From contig CBDDBR010000007.1 of assembly GCA_965225895.1 (NCBI GenBank), positions 56,486 through 120,485 of the forward strand: DNA of 64,000 nt, read 5' to 3'. Positions 25,506 through 35,013 of the stretch are shown piece after piece; position 1 is the first letter of the stretch, and every line of letters begins with the position of its first letter. Under the pieces are notes generated by a model. It searched no databases and had not been told where the DNA came from. It saw only the letters and a program-made list of their open reading frames with translations. The stretch is from Endobugula sp965225895 (lineage in GTDB: Bacteria > Pseudomonadota > Gammaproteobacteria > Pseudomonadales > Cellvibrionaceae). Both the position numbers and the translations under genes were made by a program.

Positions 25506-26711
25506 ATGAAGAATGTTGATCGCTGGTTATTGCCAGATGGTGTTGAAGAAATTCTGCCTGAGCACGCTCAGGGCGTTGAACAATTACGTCGTCAGCTCTT
25601 AGATTTATACGGTAGCTGGGGCTATGACCTTGTTATTCCACCCTTACTAGAATTTACAGAATCATTGTTTAGTGGTGTGGGCAGTGATTTAGAATTGCTA
25701 ACGTTAAAAGTAACCGATCAGCTATCGGGACGTATGATGGGCTTGCGCGCAGATATGACGCCACAAGCTGCCCGTATGGATGCTCATAGCTTTGTACGTA
25801 AAGGGGTCAATCGTCTGTGTTATGCCGATCATGTTCTACATGCTAAACCTAAGTCGCCATTGGCTATTCGTACACCTATTCAGGCGGGCGTAGAATTATT
25901 TGGCGAAGCAGGCTTGGATGCTGATATTGAAGTTATTTCCCTGTTACTAGAATCGTTATCGGCCGCTGGTGTTGATAAGCTCACGCTAGATTTAGGTCAT
26001 GTGGGCATCTACCGCGCACTCATTGAATCCGTGGGTGTCTCTGCAGAGCAAGAATCTGCGTTATTTAGTTTATTGCAAACCAAAGACAGTGTAGAAATCA
26101 CTCAGTGGATCGACAGTAATATTGCTTGCGCAGAAGCAGGCCAATGGTTGCTGGCGTTAAGTACCTTGAGTGGTGATCAAACGGTATTAGAAAAAGCACA
26201 AACTATTTTGGCTGATGCACCTGCAGAAATACAGGCTGCCATTGACGAGTTAGCGGCGGTGGCGAATGTAATTGCCGAGCGCTATCCCGCCATTAATATT
26301 TATTTTGATTTAAGTGAATTACGTGGTTATCACTATCACACAGGTATTGTTTTTGCTGCGTACACCGAAGGCTTTGGCGATGCTATTGCGAATGGTGGTC
26401 GTTATGACCATATTGGCGAAGCCTTTGGTCGTGCACGACCCGCGACAGGTTTTGGTGTGAATTTAACATCGGTGATGCGCGTATCGCATACCGCGTCACA
26501 TGCCGCTACTACAGGTATCTATGTGCCTGCAGAAGAGACTGACACAGGCGCGCAATGGCAGGCTGTGCAAGCATTGCGTGCACAAGGTGAGCGCGTTGTG
26601 TGTGGTTTATCTGCCGCGGTTGATGATATGAGTGAATTACAGTGTGATCGTCAGCTGGTGTTAGTTGATGGTGAATATCAGGTGCAGGTGCTTAAGTCAT
26701 CAATTAAGTAG
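25506..26711 (+). CDS. hisZ: ATP phosphoribosyltransferase regulatory subunit HisZ
   Basis: Catalytically inactive histidyl-tRNA-synthetase paralog that activates short-form HisG in the first step of histidine synthesis. Class II aaRS-like blocks are seen: WLLPDGVEEILPEHA, GLRADMTPQAARMDAH, and YYHTGIVFAAYT-like DLSELRGYHYHTG. The presence of HisZ implies a short HisG elsewhere. I place the start at ATG 25506 (401 residues); in-frame starts upstream overlap yjeT. The hisZ-purA neighbourhood is typical of Pseudomonas-like genomes. Confidence 0.93.
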   Translation: MKNVDRWLLPDGVEEILPEHAQGVEQLRRQLLDLYGSWGYDLVIPPLLEFTESLFSGVGSDLELLTLKVTDQLSGRMMGLRADMTPQAARMDAHSFVRKGVNRLCYADHVLHAKPKSPLAIRTPIQAGVELFGEAGLDADIEVISLLLESLSAAGVDKLTLDLGHVGIYRALIESVGVSAEQESALFSLLQTKDSVEITQWIDSNIACAEAGQWLLALSTLSGDQTVLEKAQTILADAPAEIQAAIDELAAVANVIAERYPAINIYFDLSELRGYHYHTGIVFAAYTEGFGDAIANGGRYDHIGEAFGRARPATGFGVNLTSVMRVSHTASHAATTGIYVPAEETDTGAQWQAVQALRAQGERVVCGLSAAVDDMSELQCDRQLVLVDGEYQVQVLKSSIK

Positions 26712-26779
26712 AGCTGTAGGCCGAACTCAATCGAGTTTAATTATTTTTTATTTTATCGTTATATAGAGAAAGAAATATT

Positions 26780-28075
26780 ATGGGTAAGAATGTTGTCGTT
26801 TTAGGCACCCAATGGGGTGATGAAGGAAAAGGTAAGATTGTTGATTTGTTAACGGATCAAGTTTCCTTAGTTGCACGTTTTCAGGGTGGACATAATGCGG
26901 GTCATACCTTAGTCATTGACGGTAAAAAAACCGTATTACATCTTATCCCATCAGGTATTTTACGCGATGGTGTGCAGTGCATGATTGGTAATGGTGTTGT
27001 ACTTGCTCCCGATGCCTTATTAAAAGAAATGGCAGGTTTAGAAGCCAGTGGTGTTCCTGTGCGTGAGCGTTTACGTTTATCGCCCGCTTGTCCGTTAATT
27101 CTTCCTTATCATGTTGCACTTGATCAAGCTCGTGAAATTAAGCGTGGCAATGCAAAAATTGGTACAACAGGTCGAGGCATTGGCCCAGCCTATGAAGATA
27201 AAGTCGCGCGTCGTGGTCTTCGTTTAGGTGACATTTTTGATCCCCAAGCCTTTGCTGAAAAATTAAAAGAAGTGATGGAATATCACAACTTTGCACTTGT
27301 TAATTATTACGGTGTAGAAGCCTTAGATTTCGATGCCGTACTCGCTGATGCGTTAGCATGGGGTGAAGAGCTAAAACCTATGGTTTTGGATGTGACTGAT
27401 CATTTGCATACTGCCCGTGAAGCGGGTGAGAGTATCTTGTTTGAAGGCGCGCAAGGTTCGTTGTTAGATATTGACCATGGTACCTATCCTTATGTGACTT
27501 CATCGAATACTACCGCAGGTGGTGTTGCGACAGGTTCTGGCATGGGGCCAATGTATTTAGATTATGTATTAGGTATTACTAAAGCTTATACCACTCGTGT
27601 GGGTTCAGGGCCTTTCCCAACAGAGTTGTCATGTAATGTTGGTCAGCATCTTGGCGAAAAAGGTCATGAGTTTGGTGCAACGACGGGTCGTGAACGCCGT
27701 TGTGGCTGGTTTGATGCCGTAGCAGTTAAGCACGCGATTCGTATTAACTCTATTTCAGGTTTATGCCTAACTAAGCTAGATGTATTAGATGGTTTAGAAA
27801 CTATTAATATTTGTACAGGCTACAAAAATGAAAAAGGCGAAGCGATTAGCGTGCCTTTTGATAGCGAAGGCTGGGATAAAATTGTCCCTGTGTATGAAAC
27901 AATGCCAGGTTGGACAGAAACAACATTTGGTTGTCAGTCTATGGATGATTTACCTGCTAATGCGGTCGCTTATATTCAGCGCTTAGAAGCATTAGTGGGC
28001 GCACCTGTTGATATTGTTTCTACTGGCCCTGATCGTGTAGAAACTATCGTATTGCGTCACCCATTTAATATATAA
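26780..28075 (+). CDS. purA: Adenylosuccinate synthetase PurA
   Basis: Converts IMP, aspartate and GTP to adenylosuccinate, the first committed step to AMP. The P-loop GTQWGDEGKGKIVD and GHNAGHTLVIDGKK are present, as are GTTGRGIGPAYEDK and TTGRERRCGWFDAV. The 431-residue length is normal. It ends the mutL-to-purA block and is followed by a terminator at 28086. Confidence 0.98.
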   Translation: MGKNVVVLGTQWGDEGKGKIVDLLTDQVSLVARFQGGHNAGHTLVIDGKKTVLHLIPSGILRDGVQCMIGNGVVLAPDALLKEMAGLEASGVPVRERLRLSPACPLILPYHVALDQAREIKRGNAKIGTTGRGIGPAYEDKVARRGLRLGDIFDPQAFAEKLKEVMEYHNFALVNYYGVEALDFDAVLADALAWGEELKPMVLDVTDHLHTAREAGESILFEGAQGSLLDIDHGTYPYVTSSNTTAGGVATGSGMGPMYLDYVLGITKAYTTRVGSGPFPTELSCNVGQHLGEKGHEFGATTGRERRCGWFDAVAVKHAIRINSISGLCLTKLDVLDGLETINICTGYKNEKGEAISVPFDSEGWDKIVPVYETMPGWTETTFGCQSMDDLPANAVAYIQRLEALVGAPVDIVSTGPDRVETIVLRHPFNI

Positions 28076-28085
28076 ACAATAGCGG

Positions 28086-28138
28086 CGCGTCCCTCGGCAT
28101 CCTCCTTAGTTGTGTGTTGAGGGACGCGTTTCTTTTCC
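28086..28138 (+). terminator. Terminator after purA
   Basis: Ten-bp stem CGCGTCCCTC (28086-28095) with GAGGGACGCG (28119-28128), a 23-base loop, then TTTCTTTT. Confidence 0.8.
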
Positions 28139-28163
28139 TGTCTTTTGGCTTGCGCTCGTTGAG

Positions 28164-28802
28164 CTAGGCTCCAGTTATTATTCTTTTTGCGGCTATTGCT
28201 TTTTGCGTAATCGCGTCCCAATTTTTATTGTGTATATCTTCTGCGGTTGCTATCCATGAGCAAGCAACACTAAATACATTGTTGAGTGCAAGGTAATCAT
28301 GTGCATTGTGTTTGCTAATCCCGCCAGTGGCACAAAATGTTATCTGTTCAAAAGGCCCGTTAAGTGATTGTAGTATGGCGGTGCCACCTAAGGCTTCGGC
28401 AGGAAAAAACTTAAAATGTGTTAAATGAAATTCAAGGCCTAATAAAATATCTGATGGTGTTGCGACACCGGGTAAGATATTAATACTGTGTTTTTGGCTG
28501 GTGTGCAGTAAATGTGGAGTAATGCCGGGTGTAATAACAAAATTAATACGGTGGTCTTTTAATTCAAGTAATTGTTCGCTACTGGTGACTGTACCTGCAA
28601 TAAGGCATAGCTCAGGAAACTGCTCGCGAGCTATTTTTATGGCGCGCATACTTTCTTTATTACGCAGAGTTATTTCAACGGTGTGAATACCGCCCTTAAT
28701 TAGCGCATGAATCGTAGGAACGATTTGTTGAGCATCGTCTATATGAACAATAGGTAAAATATAATGTTCTTGTTGTATGAATGTACTGATATTACGTTGC
28801 AT
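28164..28802 (-). CDS. eda: 2-keto-3-deoxy-6-phosphogluconate aldolase-type enzyme
   Basis: Class I aldolase of the KDPG/KHG family, 212 residues. The catalytic glutamate lies in VEITLR and the Schiff-base lysine in THFKFFPAEALGG; ITPGITPHLL and ILPGVATPSDI line the barrel. The phosphate loop reads VACSWIA where GGSW is common. It is not next to edd or other Entner-Doudoroff genes, so the exact substrate is open (KDPG, or 4-hydroxy-2-oxoglutarate). It is convergent with purA. Confidence 0.85.
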   Translation of the reverse strand: MQRNISTFIQQEHYILPIVHIDDAQQIVPTIHALIKGGIHTVEITLRNKESMRAIKIAREQFPELCLIAGTVTSSEQLLELKDHRINFVITPGITPHLLHTSQKHSINILPGVATPSDILLGLEFHLTHFKFFPAEALGGTAILQSLNGPFEQITFCATGGISKHNAHDYLALNNVFSVACSWIATAEDIHNKNWDAITQKAIAAKRIITGA

Positions 28803-28965
28803 AATTTTGTCTTTATATTCAATGCCTTGTGTTTTAAATAATGGGCTTATGAAGTTACTTAATTATAAAAACTCTCTATATTAAGTTTTAGTCTTATAAA
28901 AAGTAAACTACTTACACTCTTTTAGTGTATTAGTAATAGCAGATACTTTTTAGGAGAATACATTC

Positions 28966-29496
28966 ATGAAACGATTATATTACTTAACAAAAAATATCAA
29001 TATAGCAGAAGTGGTATCGGATAGGTTGCATGAGGAAGGCGTAACAGATTGGCATTTTCATGTATTGGGAAAAGATAAAGCGAATGTGATTCGTCATCAC
29101 TTGCATGGTGCAACGCCATTGCAAGAACTCGATATTATTCGTTCTGGTGAGCGTGGTGTGATGATGGGTTTTTTTGTGGGTCTTTTAGCTATGGCGATTG
29201 TTAGTGTTTTTACATCGCTGGGGCAATACATGACATTACTATCTCAGGCAGCAACAGTGATTGGTTTTTCATTGTTTGGTGCATGGTTGGGTGGTTTAGT
29301 GGGAGTATCAACCGAAAATTATAAAATTCGTCGTTTTCATGATGATATTGAAGCGGGATATTTTTTATTAATGGTGGATGTTACGCAAGATCAGCGACGT
29401 GCTGTGTTAGATGTTATGGATGAGTTTGATCATATTCAACAGGCAGGTGAAGACAGTACCTTTATTAACCCTTTTGCAACACCCGTTATGTCATAG
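28966..29496 (+). CDS. Two-helix membrane protein of unknown function
   Basis: A 176-residue protein with a soluble N-terminal part (MKRLYYLTKNINIAEVVSDRL, probably an alpha/beta fold) and two membrane helices (about 66-85 and 93-115, with glycine-rich LFGAWLGGLVGVS). A soluble tail contains FHDDIEAGYFLLMVDV. It resembles DUF1269-like proteins that pair a small ferredoxin-like fold with a glycine-zipper membrane pair. AGGAG precedes the ATG. It is a single gene between eda and rnr. Confidence 0.6.
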   Translation: MKRLYYLTKNINIAEVVSDRLHEEGVTDWHFHVLGKDKANVIRHHLHGATPLQELDIIRSGERGVMMGFFVGLLAMAIVSVFTSLGQYMTLLSQAATVIGFSLFGAWLGGLVGVSTENYKIRRFHDDIEAGYFLLMVDVTQDQRRAVLDVMDEFDHIQQAGEDSTFINPFATPVMS

Positions 29497-29733
29497 CTAG
29501 ACCATTGTCTTAATGCACTAAAAAACTAGGGGCAATATTTTGTCTCTAGTACCCTTACAGCTACTTTGCTATATATCCTCTCGTCTTTACGGTATAGTTT
29601 ACCCTATGTTTTACACAGGGAATAAACGCGTTATCGCCTGCTATTAATAATAATGAATGACTTTATAGCTTACGCAATAACTCGATTATATCGGCAAACT
29701 ATATACCGACAAACTATAAAGTAGCGAACTATC

Positions 29734-32247
29734 TTGAAAAAAATCAAAAAAAAATTAAATGATCCGCACGCTAAACGTGAATCTAAAAAATACGATAACC
29801 CTATTGCGAGCAGGGAATTTATTCTTGCTGTGCTGGATAAAGCTGTAGGCCCACTCAGTAAGCCGCAATTATCAAAAGCATTAGGCATCGAAGGTGATGA
29901 AGCCGAAGAAGCCTTGCGCCGTCGCTTAATTGCGATGGAGCGTGATGGGCAGGTGCATAGCAATCGCAAAAATGCGTACGCGCGTGTTGATAAACTTGAT
30001 TTAATTCGCGGTCGAATTCAAGCCCATAAAGATGGTTTTGGTTTTTTAATTCCTGCAGATGGCAGTGCCGATGTTTACTTGCCGTATCGCCAAATGCGAA
30101 AAGTATTTGACGGCGATGAAGCGCTGGTGCGTTTGGCCCCTGCGGGAATGCGTGGCCGACGTGACGGCAGTATTGTTGAAATTTTAGTACGTAATACGCA
30201 GCATATTGTAGGTCGTTATTTTAATGAACGCGGCGTTGGCATGGTAAAGCCTGATAATCCGCGATTAACACAAGACGTGTTGATTGCTCCTGAAAATTCT
30301 GCGGGAGCAAAGAACAACCAATTCGTGATGGTTGAAATCACGCAGTACCCCGATAAACATTCCCCTGCTATGGGAACCATCACTGAAGTATTGGGTGACC
30401 ATATGGCACCCGGTATGGAAATTGATGTTGCGATTCGTGCACATAACTTACCTCACGAGTGGCCAATAGACGTTAAAAAGCAGGCTTCAACGTTGCCTGC
30501 AGAAGTTGACGATAGTGATAAAGAGCACCGCGTCGACTTGCGTGATTTTCCTTTTGTTACCATCGATGGCGAAGATGCCCGTGATTTTGATGATGCAGTG
30601 TATTGCGAATCGAAAAAAAGTGGCGGCTGGCGACTGTATGTTGCCATCGCCGATGTTTCTCATTATGTGCCTTTAGGGAGCCCGCTAGATCAAGAAGCCG
30701 AAGTACGTAGTACCTCGGTCTACTTCCCTGATTTTGTATTACCTATGCTGCCAGAAGCGTTATCAAATGGCTTGTGTTCGCTTAATCCTCAGGTCGATCG
30801 TTTGGCCATGGTTTGTGAAATGAGCATTGGCCCAACAGGGCGTTTAGGTAGTTATAAATTCTATGAAGCTGTGATTCATTCTCATGCGCGTTTAACTTAT
30901 AACAAAGTCGGTAAAATGATTGCCTCGCCATCGGGTGATGCGCAACAAGATAATGAAAGGTTGGCTTTGCGACAAGAGTATGACTCAGTGATTCAACATG
31001 TGGATCAGTTATATCATTTGTACCATGCGTTACGCGGCTTGCGTGAGCAGCGAGGGGCAATTGATTTTGAAACCACAGAAACGCGTATTTTATTTGATGA
31101 GCAGCGTAAAATAGAACGTATCGTGCCAGTGAGTCGTAATGATGCGCATAAACTGATTGAAGAATGTATGCTGTGTGCCAATGTTTGTGCCGCTAAGTTT
31201 GTTGAAGGTCATGACCTTGATGGTTTGTTTCGTGTACACGAAGGGCCGCGCGAACAAAAACTAGAAAACCTAAAACTCTTTTTAGGTGAATTAGGATTAG
31301 GGCTAGGTGCTAGTGGTAAACCTGAGCCATCACATTATCAGCAGTTGGTAAGCGCGATTGCTGATCGTCCTGATGCAAAAGTGATTCAAACGGTGATGTT
31401 ACGTAGCTTGAGCCAAGCGATGTATCAACCCGATAATAATGGTCATTTTGGTTTGGCCTATTCCGCATATACTCATTTTACTTCACCTATACGTCGTTAT
31501 CCCGATTTACTGACGCACCGTGCTATTCGCCATATTATTCGCAGTCGTAAAGTGTCTAATCATGTACGCCGCGTGACAGGCATGAAGGTGATCGCTAAAA
31601 AAGCCATTTATCCTTACGATCTTAAAGATATGGTGCGTTTAGGTGAGCATACCTCAATGGCCGAGCGCCGTGCCGATGATGCAACACGTGATGTGGTGAG
31701 CTGGCTAAAGTGCGAGTACTTGCAAGATCATATAGGCGATACCTTTAATGGTGTGATTACCGCCGTGACAAACTTTGGTGTGTTTGTTGAATTGCTCGAT
31801 GTTTATATTGAAGGCTTAATTCACATAACATCATTACCATCAGACTATTATCGCTATGAAGAAGCCCATCATCGTTTAGTGGGTGAACGTACACGTAAGA
31901 TGTTTTGTCTTGGCGATGAGCTATCGGTGCAAGTGGCATCGGTAAAACTCGATGATCGTAAAGTGGATTTTGAGTTGGTGGGTGTTGAGAGTAAAGCATC
32001 GGCAAAGAAAAAAACGCGTCGCAAAGCGGGTGAACCTGCTAAAAATACCGAGCGAGAAAAAATTCGGCGTGGTGAATTTACCTCCGTTGATAAACCCAAA
32101 AAGAAAAAAACTACTAAGAAATCGGCAGGCAAAAAATCGGCAGCTAAAAAGAAGTCTGTAACGCCTAAAAAAGACAAAGCCTCATCGGCACCTAAAAAAG
32201 CGGTAAACACCGATAGAGCGATTAGAAAAAGAAAGATCAAAAAGTAA
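29734..32247 (+). CDS. rnr: Ribonuclease R
   Basis: Processive 3'-5' exoribonuclease that degrades structured RNA. Order of domains: helix-turn-helix (about 25-95), cold-shock OB folds, the RNB catalytic domain with ITIDGEDARDFDDAV-type aspartates (VTIDGEDARDFDDAVY), S1 domain near 665-750 (GDTFNGVITAVTNFGVFVEL), and a long Lys-rich tail typical of RNase R. The start appears to be TTG at 29734, giving MKKIKKKLNDP; 837 residues. Upstream (29497-29733) is AT-rich with a loose direct repeat. radA follows after one base, whereas rlmB is the usual neighbour. Confidence 0.94.
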   Translation: MKKIKKKLNDPHAKRESKKYDNPIASREFILAVLDKAVGPLSKPQLSKALGIEGDEAEEALRRRLIAMERDGQVHSNRKNAYARVDKLDLIRGRIQAHKDGFGFLIPADGSADVYLPYRQMRKVFDGDEALVRLAPAGMRGRRDGSIVEILVRNTQHIVGRYFNERGVGMVKPDNPRLTQDVLIAPENSAGAKNNQFVMVEITQYPDKHSPAMGTITEVLGDHMAPGMEIDVAIRAHNLPHEWPIDVKKQASTLPAEVDDSDKEHRVDLRDFPFVTIDGEDARDFDDAVYCESKKSGGWRLYVAIADVSHYVPLGSPLDQEAEVRSTSVYFPDFVLPMLPEALSNGLCSLNPQVDRLAMVCEMSIGPTGRLGSYKFYEAVIHSHARLTYNKVGKMIASPSGDAQQDNERLALRQEYDSVIQHVDQLYHLYHALRGLREQRGAIDFETTETRILFDEQRKIERIVPVSRNDAHKLIEECMLCANVCAAKFVEGHDLDGLFRVHEGPREQKLENLKLFLGELGLGLGASGKPEPSHYQQLVSAIADRPDAKVIQTVMLRSLSQAMYQPDNNGHFGLAYSAYTHFTSPIRRYPDLLTHRAIRHIIRSRKVSNHVRRVTGMKVIAKKAIYPYDLKDMVRLGEHTSMAERRADDATRDVVSWLKCEYLQDHIGDTFNGVITAVTNFGVFVELLDVYIEGLIHITSLPSDYYRYEEAHHRLVGERTRKMFCLGDELSVQVASVKLDDRKVDFELVGVESKASAKKKTRRKAGEPAKNTEREKIRRGEFTSVDKPKKKKTTKKSAGKKSAAKKKSVTPKKDKASSAPKKAVNTDRAIRKRKIKK

Positions 32248-32248
32248 T

Positions 32249-33625
32249 ATGTCAAAAACCAAAACAGCGTATGTATGTAACGAATGCGGTGATGATTTTG
32301 CCAAATGGCAAGGGCAGTGCACCACGTGTAACGCATGGAATAGCTTAAGTGAAGTGCGTTTAGCCAGTGCCTCTAAAGGGAGTGCAGCAATCACTACCGC
32401 TCGCCAAGGTTATGCAGGTACGGCAGACAATAAAATACAAACGCTGGCTGATATTAATTTAGAAGACATGCCGCGCATTACCACGGGTGCACAAGAATTT
32501 GATCGTGTATTGGGTGGCGGTCTCGTGTCAGGATCGGTGGTGTTGATTGGTGGGCATCCGGGTGCAGGTAAATCCACATTATTGCTTCAGGTACTATGCC
32601 ATCTTGCCGAATCCCATTCTACGTTGTATGTCACGGGTGAAGAATCCTTACAGCAAGTAGCATTGCGTGCGCAACGTTTAGGGCTGCAAACCCAGCATTT
32701 AAAAATGCTATCCGAAACCAATGTAGAACAACTCTGCTTAACGGCTGATAGTATTCAGCCAAAAATAATGGTGATTGATTCTATTCAAGTGATGCACATG
32801 GCCGAGGTGCAGTCGGCTCCAGGAAGTGTGACGCAGGTACGTGAAAGTGCGGCATTACTCACACGTTATGCAAAACAGTCGGGTACTATTTTAATCCTTG
32901 TTGGGCATGTGACTAAAGATGGTAGTCTTGCAGGGCCTAAAGTGTTGGAGCATATGATTGATTGCTCTATATTAATTGAAGGCGATAACGACTCGCGTTA
33001 TCGCACGCTTCGAGGTAATAAAAACCGCTTTGGTGCCGTGAATGAGCTCGGTGTTTTTGCAATGACCGAGCAAGGGTTAAAAGAAGTGACTAACCCTTCA
33101 GCTATTTTTTTACAGCGAGCAGAAGAGGTGTCGTCAGGCTCTGTGGTCATGGTGATATGGGAAGGGACTCGCCCTTTGCTTGTTGAAATTCAAGCACTGG
33201 TTGATGATAGTCATGGTGGCAGCCCTCGTCGTGTTGCTGTGGGCTTAGATCAAAATCGTTTGAATATGCTATTGGCCGTTTTGCATCGTCACGGTGGATT
33301 ATTAGTTGGTGACCAAGACGTATTTGTGAATGTGGTGGGTGGTGTAAAAATTATAGAAACTAGTGCAGACCTTGCGGTATTGCTCGCTATTGTTTCAAGT
33401 TTTCGTGATTGTATATTATCGCCGACACTGATGGTGTTTGGTGAAGTGGGTTTGTCGGGTGAGATTCGTCCTGTACCAAGTGGTCAAGAACGTTTACGTG
33501 AGGCGGCTAAACATGGTTTTAAAAAAGCCATTGTTCCTGTTGCTAATGCACCGCGACAAAAAATTGAAGGCATGGAAGTGATTGCCGTTAAAAATCTCTC
33601 TGAGGCATTGATAGCCATAGAGTAA
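32249..33625 (+). CDS. radA: DNA repair protein RadA
   Basis: Branch-migration ATPase of homologous recombination. A four-cysteine zinc finger (Cys10, 13, 24, 27) leads into the RecA-like core with Walker A GGHPGAGKSTLLLQ, the RadA-specific KNRFG motif (RGNKNRFGAVNELG) and a Lon-like C-terminal domain (FGEVGLSGEIRPVPSGQERL). The 458-residue length is normal. It lies one base after the rnr stop, so the two genes are very likely co-translated. Confidence 0.96.
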   Translation: MSKTKTAYVCNECGDDFAKWQGQCTTCNAWNSLSEVRLASASKGSAAITTARQGYAGTADNKIQTLADINLEDMPRITTGAQEFDRVLGGGLVSGSVVLIGGHPGAGKSTLLLQVLCHLAESHSTLYVTGEESLQQVALRAQRLGLQTQHLKMLSETNVEQLCLTADSIQPKIMVIDSIQVMHMAEVQSAPGSVTQVRESAALLTRYAKQSGTILILVGHVTKDGSLAGPKVLEHMIDCSILIEGDNDSRYRTLRGNKNRFGAVNELGVFAMTEQGLKEVTNPSAIFLQRAEEVSSGSVVMVIWEGTRPLLVEIQALVDDSHGGSPRRVAVGLDQNRLNMLLAVLHRHGGLLVGDQDVFVNVVGGVKIIETSADLAVLLAIVSSFRDCILSPTLMVFGEVGLSGEIRPVPSGQERLREAAKHGFKKAIVPVANAPRQKIEGMEVIAVKNLSEALIAIE

Positions 33626-33786
33626 ATGTCATCGAACAAAGAACATGCAATGTACAGTAGTGGGCTTTTGATGTGGATTCTGGATGTATGTTTTTACTAT
33701 TGTACTACTTGAAATATCATGTGATACGATCAACAATATACATAAACGCATAATGTATTATTAGTGTGGTAAGTAACGGAGTGAAT

Positions 33787-34557
33787 ATGGATATGAGCGA
33801 GTTGATTACATTTGAGCCTATAGATATTACACATATTGTTATCACGATCGCGTTAGCGTTACTCTTTATTTACTTTTTTAAAAATCAGCTCAATGACTTT
33901 TTTCAGTCATTACAAGATAGACCTATCACCGTTACTATGTCTGGCTCTGAAACAAAAATAGAGTTAGATGCCCCTGTTACTCCTCGTTTATTCTCTGAGC
34001 CAATAAGCCATCCCCAAGGTAACGATCAAGATGTTCGTGATTGGGAGCAGCGTATTGCCTATGTTAATAATATTGAGCAATTTCAAAAGTTAGGTTTTAG
34101 TGACCTTTATCATCGTTTGTCTGCTTTGGGGGATGATGATTTGGCGGTGATTAATTATATCGTGGATGATCCGAGTAAAAAATATTTTAACGATGAGACA
34201 ATGCTAAAGTATTTATCCATTGCATCGAAAAAGGTCAGCTATATTGCGTTTTACCACGCCTCTAGTTTTGTGGGTTTGTTACCGATAAAGGCAGTGATTG
34301 CTGGATTGGCCTCTCATCATATAGATTTTGAACAATTTGGCGATAAGCTCAAAGATGGGCGCTGGCAGTATTTTTCAGGTTTGCTGACTGCCGATATGGG
34401 ATTTACAGAAACCCCATCAGTTAAGGCGCTTTATCAACATTTATCGCATACAGGTTTATTGGCCGTTCCTTTTTTATCTAATGGCCGCTTGTTAGGATTG
34501 TTGAGTTACCAATCTGTGTCGGATGAATTATATGGTCAGGCCAAAGATGATGTGTAG
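33787..34557 (+). CDS. Membrane-anchored protein, possible CBS-like C-terminus
   Basis: A 256-residue protein with one N-terminal helix (about 17-33, ITIALALLFIYFF) and a soluble remainder. The C-terminal part (LLPIKAVIAGL ... LLAVPFLSNGRLLGLLSYQSVSDEL) has the rhythm of a CBS-type nucleotide-binding domain, where an effector-binding strand is followed by 'G.L.G.L....'. This is a weak resemblance only. The start is ATG 33787 with CGGAG upstream; an in-frame GTG at 33766 is possible. No homolog recognised. Confidence 0.6.
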   Translation: MDMSELITFEPIDITHIVITIALALLFIYFFKNQLNDFFQSLQDRPITVTMSGSETKIELDAPVTPRLFSEPISHPQGNDQDVRDWEQRIAYVNNIEQFQKLGFSDLYHRLSALGDDDLAVINYIVDDPSKKYFNDETMLKYLSIASKKVSYIAFYHASSFVGLLPIKAVIAGLASHHIDFEQFGDKLKDGRWQYFSGLLTADMGFTETPSVKALYQHLSHTGLLAVPFLSNGRLLGLLSYQSVSDELYGQAKDDV

Positions 34558-34666
34558 TTACTGTTCATAACATTGAAAAATTAAAATGTTACAAGGTGAA
34601 TAACAATCTATGATGCTGATAGCTCTAAGTGTCATGGTTTATTTTTAATGAGCTATAAAAGGATGA

Positions 34667-34957
34667 ATGATGAAAAAAGTAATATTACCATTGGCCGTTG
34701 TTGCGTTAATGAGTGGTTGTGCTGCACAAACATTTAATATAAATGGCGCTAATGGAGAAGTTCCTACGGTTCAAAAATCACAAACATTTTTTATTAGTGG
34801 TTTAGGCCAAGAAAAAGTTATTGATGCGGCAAAAGTGTGTGGCGGTGTTGATAAAGTAGTTAAAGTAGAGGCGCAGCATACCTTTGTTAATGGTCTTGCT
34901 AGTTTATTTACTTTAGGTATTTATACGCCTCGTGCTGCAAAAGTATATTGTAAGTAA
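34667..34957 (+). CDS. Bor-family lipoprotein
   Basis: A 96-residue lipoprotein with lipobox LMSGCAAQ. The mature part resembles the phage lambda Bor protein along its length: QTFFISGLGQEKVIDAAKVCGG and TFVNGLASLFTLGIYTPRAAKVYC. Lambda Bor is an outer-membrane lipoprotein linked to serum resistance. No phage genes surround it here, so it is probably a chromosomal family member with an envelope role. AGGA lies upstream of the double ATG at 34667 and 34670. Confidence 0.82.
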   Translation: MMKKVILPLAVVALMSGCAAQTFNINGANGEVPTVQKSQTFFISGLGQEKVIDAAKVCGGVDKVVKVEAQHTFVNGLASLFTLGIYTPRAAKVYCK

Positions 34958-34965
34958 TAATATAA

Positions 34966-35013
34966 AATACGATGATGGTGTAAGGCTGTCATCGTATTGC
35001 TATTCTTTTTTTA
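34966..35013. terminator. Hairpin between bor-like gene and redoxin
   Basis: Ten-bp stem AATACGATGA (34966-34975) with TCATCGTATT (34989-34998), then a T-rich stretch (CTTTTTTT). It lies between convergent genes and can serve the bor-like gene. Confidence 0.7.

Noticed and set aside
29690..29725. Direct repeat with CGGCAAACTATA / CCGACAAACTATA before rnr
   Set aside because: Only two imperfect copies in AT-rich DNA; too short to call a repeat element or regulator site.
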